Below, piece by piece: positions 10,544 through 19,666 of a stretch of DNA of 64,000 nt; position 1 is the stretch's first letter; each line of letters starts with the position of its first letter. Position numbers and translations under genes: made by a program. Below the pieces are notes generated by a model. It made no database searches and was not told where the DNA came from. It worked only from the letters and a program-made list of their open reading frames with translations. The DNA comes from Microbacterium pullorum (GTDB lineage Bacteria > Actinomycetota > Actinomycetes > Actinomycetales > Microbacteriaceae): positions 51,994 through 115,993 of the forward strand of contig NZ_JACSQP010000007.1 of the NCBI RefSeq assembly GCF_014836535.1. The letters run 5' to 3'.

Positions 10544-11554
10544 TCAGAGGGCGCCGAGGGCGAGCACCGCGTCGCGCTCGGCGGCCAGCTCGGCGACCGA
10601 TGCCGCGAGCCCGGCGCGCACGCGCTCGCCGAGGTCGAGGCCCTCGACGACGCGGTAGCCCGACCCGTCGCTGGTCACCGGGAACGAGCACACCAGTCCT
10701 TCGGCCACCCCGTATTCGCCGCGCGAGACCAGCGCCGCCGACGTCCAGCCGTCGTGGGTTCCTCGCGCCTCGTCGCGTACGTGCGCGATGACGGCGTTGG
10801 CCGCCGACGCGACCGACGACGACCCCCGCACCTCGATGATCTCCGCGCCGCGGCCGGCGACCCGCGGGATGAACACGTTGTCGAGCCACGCGACCGCGGC
10901 ATCCGCGCCGCCCAGGCGCTGCGCGAGCGCGTCGACGACAGGCACCCCGTCGACCGTCGCGTGCGAGACATCGGGGAACTGGGTGTTGGAGTGGTTGCCC
11001 CAGATCGTCACGTCGCGCAGGTGCGACGGCGAGACGTCGAGGGCGGATGCCAGCTGCCCGAGCGCCCGGTCGTGGTCGAGCCGGGTGAGCGCGCTGAACC
11101 GGTCGGCGGGCACGCCCTCGGCGGCGGTCGCGGCGATGAGCGCATTGGTGTTCGCGGGATTGCCCACCGCCAGCACCCGCACGTCCGCGGCCGCGTGAGC
11201 GGCGATGGCGGCGCCCTGCGGGCCGAAGACACCGGCGTTTGCGGCCAGGAGGTCGGCGCGGTCCTGGCCCGCCGCCCGCGGGCGGGAACCCACCAGCAGG
11301 GCGCGGTTCGCACCGGCGAACGCGACGGCCGGGTCGTCGGTCACCTCGACGTCGCGCAGCAGCCCGAAGGCGCAGTCCTGCAGTTCCAGCGCTGCGCCCT
11401 CGGCCGCCCGCACCCCCTGCGGGATCTCCAACAGTCGCAGCCGCACCGGCCGGTGGGGGCCGAGCATGTCGCCGGCGGCGATGCGGAACAGCAGCGCGTA
11501 GCCGATCTGGCCCCCGGCGCCGGTGATGGTCACGGTGACGGGAGCGGCATCCAT
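10544..11554 (-). CDS. mdh: Malate dehydrogenase
   Basis: This protein has 336 residues. It catalyses NAD-dependent oxidation of malate to oxaloacetate in the TCA cycle, in the cytoplasm. It has the N-terminal Rossmann loop GAGGQIGYALLFRIAAGDM, the mobile-loop substrate arginines in SRPRAAGQDRADLL, the VGNPANTNA segment and the catalytic-His motif WGNHSNTQFPDV, all typical of the cytosolic-type bacterial enzyme. One small difference is Q instead of M in the GMxR part of the loop. I chose the ATG at 11554 because a TATGCT -10 box lies six bases upstream, as for a leaderless transcript; there is no Shine-Dalgarno sequence. A repeat array occupies the region upstream. Confidence 0.95.
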   Translation of the reverse strand: MDAAPVTVTITGAGGQIGYALLFRIAAGDMLGPHRPVRLRLLEIPQGVRAAEGAALELQDCAFGLLRDVEVTDDPAVAFAGANRALLVGSRPRAAGQDRADLLAANAGVFGPQGAAIAAHAAADVRVLAVGNPANTNALIAATAAEGVPADRFSALTRLDHDRALGQLASALDVSPSHLRDVTIWGNHSNTQFPDVSHATVDGVPVVDALAQRLGGADAAVAWLDNVFIPRVAGRGAEIIEVRGSSSVASAANAVIAHVRDEARGTHDGWTSAALVSRGEYGVAEGLVCSFPVTSDGSGYRVVEGLDLGERVRAGLAASVAELAAERDAVLALGAL

Positions 11555-11560
11555 CCGACG

Positions 11561-11566
11561 AGCATA
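11561..11566 (-). promoter_or_regulatory. -10 box of mdh (leaderless)
   Basis: TATGCT on the minus strand is separated from the mdh ATG by six bases (CGTCGG). This puts the predicted transcript start at the start codon. The same TANNNT-6/7-ATG/GTG layout recurs at several other genes here. Confidence 0.55.
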
Positions 11567-11622
11567 TCCACGCCGCCGCGCCGCGGGGCCGAGCCCGGGG
11601 CCGGGGCCGAGCCCGGGGCCGC

Positions 11623-12046
11623 TCGAGTGTCGCATCCGCACCGTCGCGAGGCGGCGGCACCCGCCATTCGCGACACTCGAAGGGCGCGGATGCCGCGGGC
11701 CGCGTGCGCGGGCGTGGTCGCGCGGGCTCCGCGGGCCGGGTGGAGGGTTGAGGGCTGCTCGGGTGTCGCATCCGCACGGTCGCGAGGCCGTGATACCCGC
11801 CATTCGCGACACTCGAAGGGCGCGGATGCCGCGCGCGCGGGCGCGGGTGCGCGGGGCGGGCTCCGCGGGCCGGAGCGGAGGGGTGAGGGTTGCTCGGGTG
11901 TCGCATCCGCACGATCGCGAGGCGGCGGCACCCGCCATTCGCGACACTCGAAGGGCGCGGATGCCGCGGCGGGCGGGCCGGGGACTGCTCGGGTGTCGCA
12001 TCCGCACGGTCGAGAGGTCGTGACACCCGCCATTCGCGACACTCGA
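11623..12046 (+). repeat. Four copies of a 58-bp palindromic dispersed repeat
   Basis: Copies lie at 11623-11680, 11759-11816, 11894-11951 and 11989-12046. Each is exactly 58 bp, starts TCGRGTGTCGC and ends GCGACACTCGA, so the ends form an 11-bp stem (a G-T wobble in three copies). The middle has a constant ATCCGCAC block, a variable part of about 15 bases and a constant ACCCGCCATT block. In the second and fourth copies the middle can fold a smaller stem (CACGG with CCGTG or TCGTG). Three copies are followed by the same AGGGCGCGGATGCCGCG. Gaps between copies are 78, 77 and 37 bp and unrelated in sequence. The array fills most of the 616 bp between the divergent mdh and zinc-peptidase genes; I see no gene in this gap. 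The same family occurs in opposite orientation at 58.66-58.93 kb and 62.84 kb. Confidence 0.85.
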
Positions 12047-12157
12047 ACGGCGCGGGCGGCGCGCGCGGGCGCGAACGGCACCGCCGCGCACGCCCCGCAC
12101 GGCGCGGATACCGCGGGGTCATCGGTCCGGCGCCGCGGAATTACGGGGCACAACGGA

Positions 12158-12163
12158 TACCGT
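12158..12163 (+). promoter_or_regulatory. -10 box of the zinc metallopeptidase gene (leaderless)
   Basis: TACCGT is followed by seven bases and then the GTG at 12171. This supports 12171 over the in-frame GTG at 12162, which would overlap the -10 box. Confidence 0.5.
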
Positions 12164-12170
12164 GGAACCC

Positions 12171-13043
12171 GTGACGTTCAACGACAACGCCCGCGTGGGC
12201 GGCAACACGGCCAAGCGCCGTGGCCGAAACGGCGCGATCTTGGGCGGCGGGGTCGTGGGCATCGGCGGCATCGCGGTGCTGCTGCTCAGCCTGTTCACCG
12301 GTCAGGACCTCAGCGGACTGCTCGGCGGCCTCGGCGGCGGGGATGCCGCGACCGAGGAATCGGCCATCGAGAACTGCGAAACCGGTGCCGACGCGAACGC
12401 GAACGACGACTGCCGGCTCGCGGCCGCGTCGCTCAACCTCGACCAGTTCTGGGCGCGCGAGCTCGACGGCTACCGCCAGCCGCAGCTGATCATCGTCGAC
12501 GGCTCCACCCCGACCGCGTGCGGCACGGCATCCAACGCCGCCGGTCCCTTCTACTGCCCGCCCGAAGAGACCGTCTACGTCGACCCGACGTTCTTCGGCA
12601 TCCTGCGCGACCAGTTCGGCGCGACCGCCGGTCCGCTCGCGCAGCTCTATGTGCTCGGCCACGAGTACGGCCACCACGTGCAGCAGATCACCGGCATCAT
12701 GGAGCGTTACCCGAACAACGGCAGCGGGGCCGACAGCAACGGGGTGCGCGTCGAACTGCAGGCCGACTGCCTCGCCGGCGCGTGGATCGCCGACCTGCCG
12801 CAGCAGGTCGATGAGAACGGCGTTCCGTTCATGCAGGCGCCCACCGAGACCGAGATCCGTGACGCGCTCGACGCCGCCGCGGCCGTCGGCGACGACAACA
12901 TCCAGCGGCAGTCCGGTGGAGCGGTCAACCCCGAGAGCTGGACGCACGGCTCCAGTGAGCAACGACAACGCTGGTTCGACACCGGCTACCAGCGCGGCGC
13001 CCGCTCGTGCGACACCTTCTCAGCGTCAGGAGCGGACCTGTGA
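12171..13043 (+). CDS. Neutral zinc metallopeptidase (YpfJ/KPN_02809 family), membrane-anchored
   Basis: This protein has 290 residues. It begins MTFNDNARV, as is typical of the family, has one membrane helix at about 21-42, a Gly-rich linker, and a C-terminal domain outside the membrane. The zinc site is HEYGHHVQ (H164, E165, H168) with a downstream Glu in the RVELQADCLAGAWIA segment. Substrates of the family are not established. Four Cys residues (about 69, 81, 117, 129) may form disulfides. The GTG start at 12171 fits a leaderless transcript. The gene overlaps the following proline iminopeptidase gene by four bases (GTGA), so the two peptidases are cotranscribed. Confidence 0.9.
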   Translation: MTFNDNARVGGNTAKRRGRNGAILGGGVVGIGGIAVLLLSLFTGQDLSGLLGGLGGGDAATEESAIENCETGADANANDDCRLAAASLNLDQFWARELDGYRQPQLIIVDGSTPTACGTASNAAGPFYCPPEETVYVDPTFFGILRDQFGATAGPLAQLYVLGHEYGHHVQQITGIMERYPNNGSGADSNGVRVELQADCLAGAWIADLPQQVDENGVPFMQAPTETEIRDALDAAAAVGDDNIQRQSGGAVNPESWTHGSSEQRQRWFDTGYQRGARSCDTFSASGADL

Positions 13044-14062
13044 GCGACCTCGCGCACCTCGACGGCATCCTCTACCCGCCCATCGCGCCCTACGAAACCG
13101 GCGAACTGCTCGTCGGCGAGGGCAACCGCGTGTACTGGGAGCAGTCGGGCAACCCCGACGGCAAGCCGGTCGTGTTCTTGCACGGCGGCCCCGGCGGCGG
13201 CACCTCGCCCTGGCAGCGGCGGTTCTTCGACCCCGAGGCGTACCGCATCATCCTGTTCGACCAGCGCGGCTGCGGACGCAGCACACCGCACGCGAGCAGC
13301 CCCGACTCCGATCTGCGCCACAACACCACGTGGCACCTCGTCGCCGATGTCGATCAGCTGCGGCGGACCCTGGGCATCGACCGGTGGATGGTGTTCGGCG
13401 GCTCGTGGGGCAGCACGCTCGCGCTGGCGTATGCCGAGGCGTACCCCGCGACGGTGAGCGAACTGGTGCTGCGCGGCATCTTCACCCTGCGCACGCACGA
13501 GCTGGAGTGGTTCTACGAGGGTGGGGCGGCGTCGCTGTTCCCCGACCTGTGGGAGGAGTTCATCGCCCCGATCCCGGTGCTCGAACGCGCGCAGCTGATC
13601 GAGGCGTACCACCGGCGGCTCTCCGACCCCGACCCGGCCGTGCACGTGCCGGCGGCGCTCGCGTGGGCGAAGTGGGAGGCCTCGACGGTCACCCTGCTGC
13701 CCGACCCTGCGCTCGTGGCAGCCATGACCGGCCCCGAGGACGCCACCGCGTTCGCGCGTATCGAGAACCACTACTTCCTCAACCGCGGCTGGCTGCGCGA
13801 GGGTCAGCTCATCGCCGACGCCGGTGCGATCCGCCACATCCCCGGCGTCATCGTGCAGGGCCGCTACGACGCGTGCACGCCCATCATGACCGCGTGGGAT
13901 CTGCATCGGGCGTGGCCCGAGGCCGAGCTGGTGGTGGTGCCGGATGCCGGACACTCGGCGTCGGAGCCCGGGATCGCCGCCGCACTCCGCGCCGCAACCG
14001 ACCGGTTCGCCAAGGGCTCGGACACCCCGCCGCCGTTCGCGGAGCCGGCCCTCTCCGCCTGA
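13040..14062 (+). CDS. pip: Proline iminopeptidase
   Basis: This protein has 340 residues. It is an alpha/beta hydrolase (peptidase family S33) that removes N-terminal proline from peptides in the cytoplasm. It has the HGGPGGG oxyanion motif (48-54), the FDQRGCGRS motif, the nucleophile elbow GGSWGS (S122), Asp277 in GRYDACTP and His305 in AGHSASEPG. This order and spacing match the standard bacterial enzyme. The GTG start is preceded by AGGAG and overlaps the upstream stop. The stop is convergent with the aldehyde dehydrogenase gene 18 bases away. Confidence 0.93.
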   Translation: MSDLAHLDGILYPPIAPYETGELLVGEGNRVYWEQSGNPDGKPVVFLHGGPGGGTSPWQRRFFDPEAYRIILFDQRGCGRSTPHASSPDSDLRHNTTWHLVADVDQLRRTLGIDRWMVFGGSWGSTLALAYAEAYPATVSELVLRGIFTLRTHELEWFYEGGAASLFPDLWEEFIAPIPVLERAQLIEAYHRRLSDPDPAVHVPAALAWAKWEASTVTLLPDPALVAAMTGPEDATAFARIENHYFLNRGWLREGQLIADAGAIRHIPGVIVQGRYDACTPIMTAWDLHRAWPEAELVVVPDAGHSASEPGIAAALRAATDRFAKGSDTPPPFAEPALSA

Positions 14063-14080
14063 CCTCAGCGGGTCGATCGG

Positions 14081-15838
14081 CTACGCGCCGAAGGCCTGCA
14101 GCATCGTCGCCGACAGGCGCACCGGGTTGCCGTCGATGCGGAAGCGCGTGAACCCTTCGCTGACGGCGGAGCCGGTGCGCGAGGTGACGAACCATGGCGG
14201 CTTCGGCAGCACCGAGGGGCGCCCGGAGGCGAGCAGGTTGCCCGCCGACAGCGACGACGGGAACGGGCGGAAGGGCCCGCGCACGACGCTGCGCTCCACA
14301 CGGTCGAGCAGCAGGGAGTTGTGCACGACGCCGATGCCGCTCGGGGCGTCGGCGAGGGTGCCGCCGGGGAACGCGCCCCACGTGCAGGTCGGCGTCAAGA
14401 AGCCCAGCGCCGTCCACGCGTTGATCGCGACGGTGCCGTAGCGCAGGTCCGCGATCGCCTGCTCGAATCCGTCGCCGAGGGTGGACTGCACGGCCGGGTC
14501 GATGATCACGTTCGCCCCGAGGGTGCCGGCGAGCCGGTCGTTGGCGTACGCGACTGCTGCGTCGAGGAACTCCTGCCCGGTGCCGGGCAGGTCGATGACG
14601 CCGAGCACCGGGGCGAAGTACTCGGTGGTCTCGAGGTGCGTGGCATCCGCGCCCTGCACCTCGAAGAGCAGGCGGGTGCCGTCGGCGCTGCGCACGGCGT
14701 CGGGATGCGCGTCGGCGATGGCCTCGACCCGCTGCTGCGCGCCCGGGTACCAGACGGTGCGCCGCGGAGCGGTGGCGTACGCGGTCTGCAGCGCCGCGAC
14801 GAACGCGTCGCGTTGCGGCCAGTCGGTGCTCACCACCACCACCTGGGCGGCGATGCAGTTGTGGCCGCTGTTGGCGAGGCGCATCGTCACGATGTGCTCG
14901 GCCTGGTAGCGCAGGTCGGCGTCGGTCCACTCGCCCGGCACCACGATGACGGGCGACACCCCGCCGAGCTCGGCGGTGATGGGCACGCCCAGGCGCGGCT
15001 CGTCGGCGTCGCGGCGCGCGGCGGCATCGGCATCGCCGCCCCACACGATCGCGTCGAAGGTGGCGGACGACCCGGTGATGTGCACGTGGTCGATGCCGGG
15101 GTGGGTGGTGAGGTAGCCGCCCACGTCGCCGCCGCCGGTGACGATGCGCACGAGGCCCGGCCCGATGAGCGGCGCCAGCGCGCGCTCGAACACGGGGACG
15201 AGGGCGTCCTGCGTGGGGTTGACCTTGAGCAGTGCGACGCGGTTGAACGCGAGCAGTTCGTACAGCACGTCGAGGAACGGGATGGCGCTGACGTTGCCCG
15301 CGCCGAGCACGAGGCCCACGCCCGCCGACCGGGGACCGGCGAGCTGCCCGAGGCCGGCCGTGCGCACGGCTTCGGCGGCCGTCGCGCCCGGTTCCAGCCA
15401 CACTTCGGCGGTGAATCCCGACAGCAGCAGTCGGTCGATGGGGGCGACGGGAAGCACGTGCACACGGGTGCGGCCGCCCGGGGCCTCGTCGATGCGCAGG
15501 CCGTCGAGCGGGCTGGCGCCGCGCTCCAGGGCGGCGAGCGTGTCGGCGTAGGCGTCGAGGGCGACGATGGCGCCGTAGGGACCGCCGAGCCACTCCTCGC
15601 CCCGCAGCGGATGCCCGGGCTCGAGACCCTTCGAGGTGGATGCCACGTCGGCCCATTCCTCGGCGACGGCCGCCACGGCGGCGCGCACACGGCCGAGCAG
15701 GCGTCGGCGCTGGCCGAGGGTCAGCCGGGCCCAGACCTGCGTGCCGGTGCGCAGCTCGTCGATCGCGGCATCCAGCCGCTCGCGTTCGTCGTCGGCCAGA
15801 CCGGTGTCTGCGTGCGAGGGGGACGGGGTGGATGCCAC
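14081..15838 (-). CDS. Aldehyde dehydrogenase family protein
   Basis: This protein has 585 residues, about 90 longer than a typical ALDH. The general base Glu290 lies in ITAELGGVSP and the catalytic Cys328 in NSGHNCIAAQ. Between residues 255 and 290 there is a TGSSATFD segment where NAD-dependent ALDHs have the TGSTxxG motif. The N-terminal ~120 residues are extended relative to the family. The substrate cannot be told from sequence. The GTG start has GAGGAG eight bases upstream and a TAAGCT -10 box at 15867-15872, so it has its own promoter. Confidence 0.85.
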   Translation of the reverse strand: MASTPSPSHADTGLADDERERLDAAIDELRTGTQVWARLTLGQRRRLLGRVRAAVAAVAEEWADVASTSKGLEPGHPLRGEEWLGGPYGAIVALDAYADTLAALERGASPLDGLRIDEAPGGRTRVHVLPVAPIDRLLLSGFTAEVWLEPGATAAEAVRTAGLGQLAGPRSAGVGLVLGAGNVSAIPFLDVLYELLAFNRVALLKVNPTQDALVPVFERALAPLIGPGLVRIVTGGGDVGGYLTTHPGIDHVHITGSSATFDAIVWGGDADAAARRDADEPRLGVPITAELGGVSPVIVVPGEWTDADLRYQAEHIVTMRLANSGHNCIAAQVVVVSTDWPQRDAFVAALQTAYATAPRRTVWYPGAQQRVEAIADAHPDAVRSADGTRLLFEVQGADATHLETTEYFAPVLGVIDLPGTGQEFLDAAVAYANDRLAGTLGANVIIDPAVQSTLGDGFEQAIADLRYGTVAINAWTALGFLTPTCTWGAFPGGTLADAPSGIGVVHNSLLLDRVERSVVRGPFRPFPSSLSAGNLLASGRPSVLPKPPWFVTSRTGSAVSEGFTRFRIDGNPVRLSATMLQAFGA

Positions 15839-15904
15839 GGAGCGCTCTCCTCGGGTCGGGGTGTCCAGCTTAGGCCGGGAGCCTGCCGATGCTCGAGGAG
15901 AGCG

Positions 15905-16165
15905 TCAGATCAGCGAGAGCTCGCGCAGCTTCGTCTCGACGTCGAGGTTGCTCGGCTCGACGTGGTGCGTGGCGTCGGGGTAGACGACGACGGGGATGTT
16001 CGTGCGGCCGGAGATCTCGCGGGCGACCTCGGCGGCGCTCGGGTCAGCCTCGAGATCGATGTACTCGTAGCCGACGCCGAGGGCATCGAGCTGGGACTTC
16101 GTGCGGCGGCAGTCGCGGCACCAGTCGGCGCCGAACATCGTGATCGTGGGGGCCTGGTCGGTCAT
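15905..16165 (-). CDS. Glutaredoxin-like (mycoredoxin-type) thiol oxidoreductase
   Basis: This protein has 86 residues and a thioredoxin fold. The redox site is CRDC in MFGADWCRDCRRTKSQL, and the cis-Pro motif NIPVVVYPD follows. In actinobacteria such single-domain proteins are mycoredoxins or NrdH-like proteins that reduce mycothiol mixed disulfides or other protein thiols in the cytoplasm. The CRDC dipeptide differs from the CxYC of mycoredoxin-1, so the exact group is uncertain. A TAGGCT -10 box at 16172-16177 six bases before the ATG indicates a leaderless transcript. Confidence 0.85.
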   Translation of the reverse strand: MTDQAPTITMFGADWCRDCRRTKSQLDALGVGYEYIDLEADPSAAEVAREISGRTNIPVVVYPDATHHVEPSNLDVETKLRELSLI

Positions 16166-16207
16166 GTCTCCAGCCTAGGTCTGCCCGGCTGGGTGGGGGC
16201 CGACCGC

Positions 16208-17335
16208 TTACCGGTCGGCGCGCACCCGCACCGGGCGTGCGCCGGGCGCCGCCGCGGCGGCGGCGGAGCTCTTGGGGGCGTACACGACGAGTGCATGGAA
16301 GACGAACCGCACGATGAACGCCGCCACGAGGGTGAGGGCGGCGGCGAGCACGGCGGGGATGTGCGTGCCTTCCACCAGCACCCACAGCACCGGGATGCGC
16401 ACGGCCGCTTCGACGTTGTTGAACACGAACGACTTCACGAACCGATGCCGCATGCGGCCCGATTCGGAGCGCATGTCGGCGAAGACCAGGTACTCCAGCA
16501 GCAGGAAGTTGCCGATGATGGTCACTTCGCTCGCGATGATCGCGGCCACGACATATTCCATGCCGAGGCGGATGAGCCCCCACATGATCAGCAGATTGAC
16601 GATCGCGCCGAATCCCCCGACCAGCGCGAACGCCGACATGCGACCGAAGCGCAGCATCGTCAGCTGCGAGAGGAACCGCACCCCCTGCGTGAACGACGCC
16701 TTCGAGGCGCCGGCGTGCCGCTCGTCGAAGTTGAACGGCACCTCGGCGGTGCGCAGCTGCCTGCGGGCGAGCACCTCGAGCAGAATCTTGAACCCGCGAG
16801 GACGCAGCGCTTCGACGTCGAACGCCTCGCGGTCGACGAGGAAGAACCCGGTCATCGGGTCGGAGCAGCCGTGGAGCTTGCGGGGGAACATGGCCTTGGT
16901 CAGCAGGTTCGACACGCGCGACACCGTGGTGCGGGTGGCATCCGCCAGGCCCTTCGACGTGCCGCCGGCGGCATAGCGCGAGGCCACCACCACGTCGACG
17001 TCGCCCGCTTCGGCGCGGGCGAGGAGGGTGGGGATGGTCTCGGGCGGATGCTGCAGGTCGCCGTCCATCACGAGACACCAACGCGACTGCGCCAGGCGGA
17101 AGCCCTCGACCACGGCGCCGCCGAGGCCGGCGGTCGGCTGCTCGCGGTGCAGCAGGCGCACCGGAAAGGGTGAGGTCGCTGCGGCGGTGCGCACGACGGC
17201 CGGGGTGTCGTCGGTGGAGTCGTCGACGAACAGCACTTCGAAGTCGCGGCCGGTCATCGCCGCGCCGATGCGGCCGAGCAGTTCGACGACGTTCGGACCT
17301 TCGTTGTAGGTCGGGACGATGATCGTCAGATCCAT
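16208..17335 (-). CDS. GT2 glycosyltransferase fused to a GtrA-like membrane domain
   Basis: This protein has 375 residues. Residues 1-230 form a dolichol-phosphate-mannose-synthase-like GT2 domain: IIVPTYNEGPN, LFVDDSTDDT, the DGD metal site in VMDGDLQHPPE (about 90-100) and the SDPMTGFF segment. Residues about 232-355 contain four hydrophobic helices of the GtrA type. This arrangement typically moves a sugar onto polyprenyl phosphate on the inner membrane face and helps flip or present it for cell-wall or protein glycosylation. Sugar specificity is not visible. It is separated from its neighbours, with no obvious partner in the window. Confidence 0.9.
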   Translation of the reverse strand: MDLTIIVPTYNEGPNVVELLGRIGAAMTGRDFEVLFVDDSTDDTPAVVRTAAATSPFPVRLLHREQPTAGLGGAVVEGFRLAQSRWCLVMDGDLQHPPETIPTLLARAEAGDVDVVVASRYAAGGTSKGLADATRTTVSRVSNLLTKAMFPRKLHGCSDPMTGFFLVDREAFDVEALRPRGFKILLEVLARRQLRTAEVPFNFDERHAGASKASFTQGVRFLSQLTMLRFGRMSAFALVGGFGAIVNLLIMWGLIRLGMEYVVAAIIASEVTIIGNFLLLEYLVFADMRSESGRMRHRFVKSFVFNNVEAAVRIPVLWVLVEGTHIPAVLAAALTLVAAFIVRFVFHALVVYAPKSSAAAAAAPGARPVRVRADR

Positions 17336-17380
17336 CGGTCGTCCTGTCGTCGGTCGGGCGGGTCGATCAAGGGTAGCCCG

Positions 17381-18256
17381 TCAGTCCGCACGGCGCGTGT
17401 GTGTTCCGATGGCGGCTTCGACGCACAACAGCACGAGGGCGAGGGTGATGGGTCCGTAGACGAGCAGGTCTGCGGCGGTCATGGTCTCGCCGAGCAGCGC
17501 GACCGCGACGACGGTCAGCAGCACGGGCTCGACGTAGCTCAGCATGCCGAAGAGTCCGAAGGGGAGCAGTTCGCTCGCGCGCAGATACAGCAGCAGGGCG
17601 ACGGCGCTGACGAGGCCGATGGCGAGCAGACCGACGATGATCCGCGGGGTGTCCGTCGCCGGCCAGGTCTGCCCGAACGCGAACCAGACGGCCACGGGGA
17701 GGAGGGCGGTGAGCTCCAGCGCCAGGGCGCCGGGGCTGTTCAGGCCGAAGCGGCCCCGCAGCTCGAAGTAGACGGGGTAGCCGAGCATGACGATCAGCGT
17801 CGCGGCGGAGATCTGTCCCGTCAGGGCGACCGCGAAGACCACACCGACGGCTGCGGCGATGACGGCGCCGAGTCGCAGCGGAGGCAGGGCATCGCCGTGC
17901 AGCACGCGGCCGACGATCACCATCATCAGGGGGAGCAGCAGATAGCCGAGTGCGACATCCAGGCCGTGGCCCGACAGTGGCGCCCATCCGAACAGCCAGA
18001 GCTGCACGCCGAGCAGCAGGCCGTTGCACACGATCACCACCGCGAGCAGTGGCCGGGCGCGCACCCGCCGCAGGATGCGCTGCACATCCGGCATCCTGCG
18101 CGAGAGCAGCAGCGCCGCGGCGACGAGGGGCAGCGTGATGAAGATGCGCCACGCGAAGATGCTGTTCGCCTCGAGGGGCGACACCAGTGGGGGGAGGAAG
18201 AACAGAACGCCGAACAGCACCGACGCGATCAGCGACGCCACCACGCCGCCCCGCAT
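17381..18256 (-). CDS. EamA/RarD-type drug/metabolite transporter
   Basis: This protein has 291 residues and ten predicted membrane helices in two repeats of five, as in the EamA (DMT) superfamily. The second half contains PFGLFGMLSYVEPVLLTVVAVALLGE, matching the conserved EamA helix pair, and the pattern is closest to RarD-like members. Substrate unknown. The ATG at 18256 is the first good start; no clear Shine-Dalgarno sequence precedes it. It is divergent from the CDF-like gene across 236 bp. Confidence 0.82.
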   Translation of the reverse strand: MRGGVVASLIASVLFGVLFFLPPLVSPLEANSIFAWRIFITLPLVAAALLLSRRMPDVQRILRRVRARPLLAVVIVCNGLLLGVQLWLFGWAPLSGHGLDVALGYLLLPLMMVIVGRVLHGDALPPLRLGAVIAAAVGVVFAVALTGQISAATLIVMLGYPVYFELRGRFGLNSPGALALELTALLPVAVWFAFGQTWPATDTPRIIVGLLAIGLVSAVALLLYLRASELLPFGLFGMLSYVEPVLLTVVAVALLGETMTAADLLVYGPITLALVLLCVEAAIGTHTRRAD

Positions 18257-18492
18257 ACCCGCTGTCGTGCTGATCTTCTTCTCCCGTCGGCATGGCTGAA
18301 GCCCGAACCGCGAGCGGGGGAGGCCCCGTCTTGCTCGGGCCGGATCGGGCTTCGATGTGGGACGCGCGGGCGTGGCGAGAAGGCCGGCCGGGTGCGTCGC
18401 TCCCTCAGGATTCTAGTGACGATCAGGGCTGGCAGATGGATGCCGGCCGGCGTCGCCGGATCACGGATGCCGCAGGCTTGCGCTGCCTGCGC

Positions 18493-19161
18493 ATGACCAC
18501 CCCGACTCCCCGCCTTTCCGACGACCGCAGATTCGTGCTGCAGCGCCGCATCCGGTGGATCGTCGCCGCAACGATCGTCTACAACCTGATCGAGGCGGTG
18601 GTCGCGATCGCCGCCGGCACGGTGGCTTCGTCGGCCGCGCTGATCGGGTTCGGCCTGGACTCCACCATCGAGGTCCCGTCGGCGGCCGCCGTTGCCTGGC
18701 AGTTCACACGCCGCGATCCCGAGCGGTGGGAGAAGGGCACGTTCCGCGTTATCGCGGTCGCGTTCTTCGCCCTGGCCGCGTACGTCACGGTCGCGTCTGT
18801 GCTCGCGCTGGTCGGCCGGGCCGACGTCGAGCACTCGACGCTCGGCCTCGTCGTCACCGCCGTGAGCGTCGTCGTCATGCCGTTCCTCTCGTTCGCTGAG
18901 CGCCGGGCCGGTCGCGAGCTGGGATCGGCCACCGCGGTCGCTGATTCGAAGCAGACGTTGATCTGCACGTACCTCTCTGCGGCCGTGTTGGTGGGATTGG
19001 TGCTCAACAGCCTGTTCGGCTGGTGGTGGGCCGATGCGCTCGCCGGTCTCGTCATCGCCGCCTTCGCCATCCGTGAGGGCATCGAGGCATGGCGCGGCGA
19101 TGCCTGCGCCACCTCGGTCGGGATGCTCCTGGAAGACGAGCACGAGCACGCCGACCGCTGA
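18493..19161 (+). CDS. Cation-diffusion-facilitator-like transporter, short form
   Basis: This protein has 222 residues. Five to six membrane helices are visible: ATIVYNLIEAVVAIAAG, the metal-site helix GFGLDSTIEVPS, then ADSKQTLICTYLSAAVLVGLV and a final helix pair with WWWADALAGLVIAAFAIREG. The cytoplasmic CDF C-terminal domain is missing and the first metal motif is DSTIE instead of the HxxxD/SxxxD pair. This is therefore a distinct short group, usually annotated as a cation transporter. Metal unknown. The frame stays open well upstream, but the region before the ATG at 18493 does not look like coding sequence. No Shine-Dalgarno sequence is seen. Confidence 0.75.
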   Translation: MTTPTPRLSDDRRFVLQRRIRWIVAATIVYNLIEAVVAIAAGTVASSAALIGFGLDSTIEVPSAAAVAWQFTRRDPERWEKGTFRVIAVAFFALAAYVTVASVLALVGRADVEHSTLGLVVTAVSVVVMPFLSFAERRAGRELGSATAVADSKQTLICTYLSAAVLVGLVLNSLFGWWWADALAGLVIAAFAIREGIEAWRGDACATSVGMLLEDEHEHADR

Positions 19162-19188
19162 GCCGCGACATCGAGTAGGTCAGTGCCG

Positions 19189-19389
19189 CTAGCGGTGACC
19201 CCGGTCGCGGGCGTCGAAGCCGGCGCCGATCGCGATGCCGACGGCGACGCCGACCGCGAGCCAGAGGGCGAGGTTGTCAGCCGCGATGCCGACGGCGGTA
19301 CCCAGGGCCAATCCGAGTGCGACGCCGATGCCGATGCCGGTGCCCTTGGCGTTGCGCCCGGCCGAGCCGGATTCCGTCTCGTTGTCCAT
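19189..19389 (-). CDS. Small glycine-zipper membrane protein
   Basis: This protein has 66 residues. It has a polar N-terminus, then two hydrophobic segments rich in small residues with repeated GxxxG spacing (GTGIGIGVALGLALGTAVGI and a second one), ending in basic residues. This looks like a membrane hairpin, a type common as a short conserved hypothetical protein in Microbacteriaceae. The ATG at 19389 fits the family length. It is convergent with the CDF-like gene, 27 bases away. Function unknown. Confidence 0.65.
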   Translation of the reverse strand: MDNETESGSAGRNAKGTGIGIGVALGLALGTAVGIAADNLALWLAVGVAVGIAIGAGFDARDRGHR

Positions 19390-19666
19390 GTTTCCAACGT
19401 AGGAAAAGCACCGGATGGCTGGCGTCAGGATGCCGCGGCCCACGTCCGTCAGCCGGGTGATGGCGCTTGCGCCATCGGCGGCCTGTGGGCGTTTCGCGAG
19501 TTCAAGAGCGGGACAGCTCGCAAATGATAGCTCCGACAGGGCGCCGATCGCGCTCGGCCCGTTGGTGACTTTCGATGATCTCGAAACCGACCGCCTCCAG
19601 TGCTGAGTGCACTTATGCAGCCGACGGATCTCCGCCCAATCTTCCAGTGAAATCACCTTTCAAGAG

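Noticed and set aside
11623..12046. Possible CRISPR array (regularly spaced repeats)
   Set aside because: The repeat units are 58 bp and fully palindromic at both ends, gaps are 37-78 bp and irregular, only four copies exist, and no cas genes are near. They fit a dispersed palindromic element.
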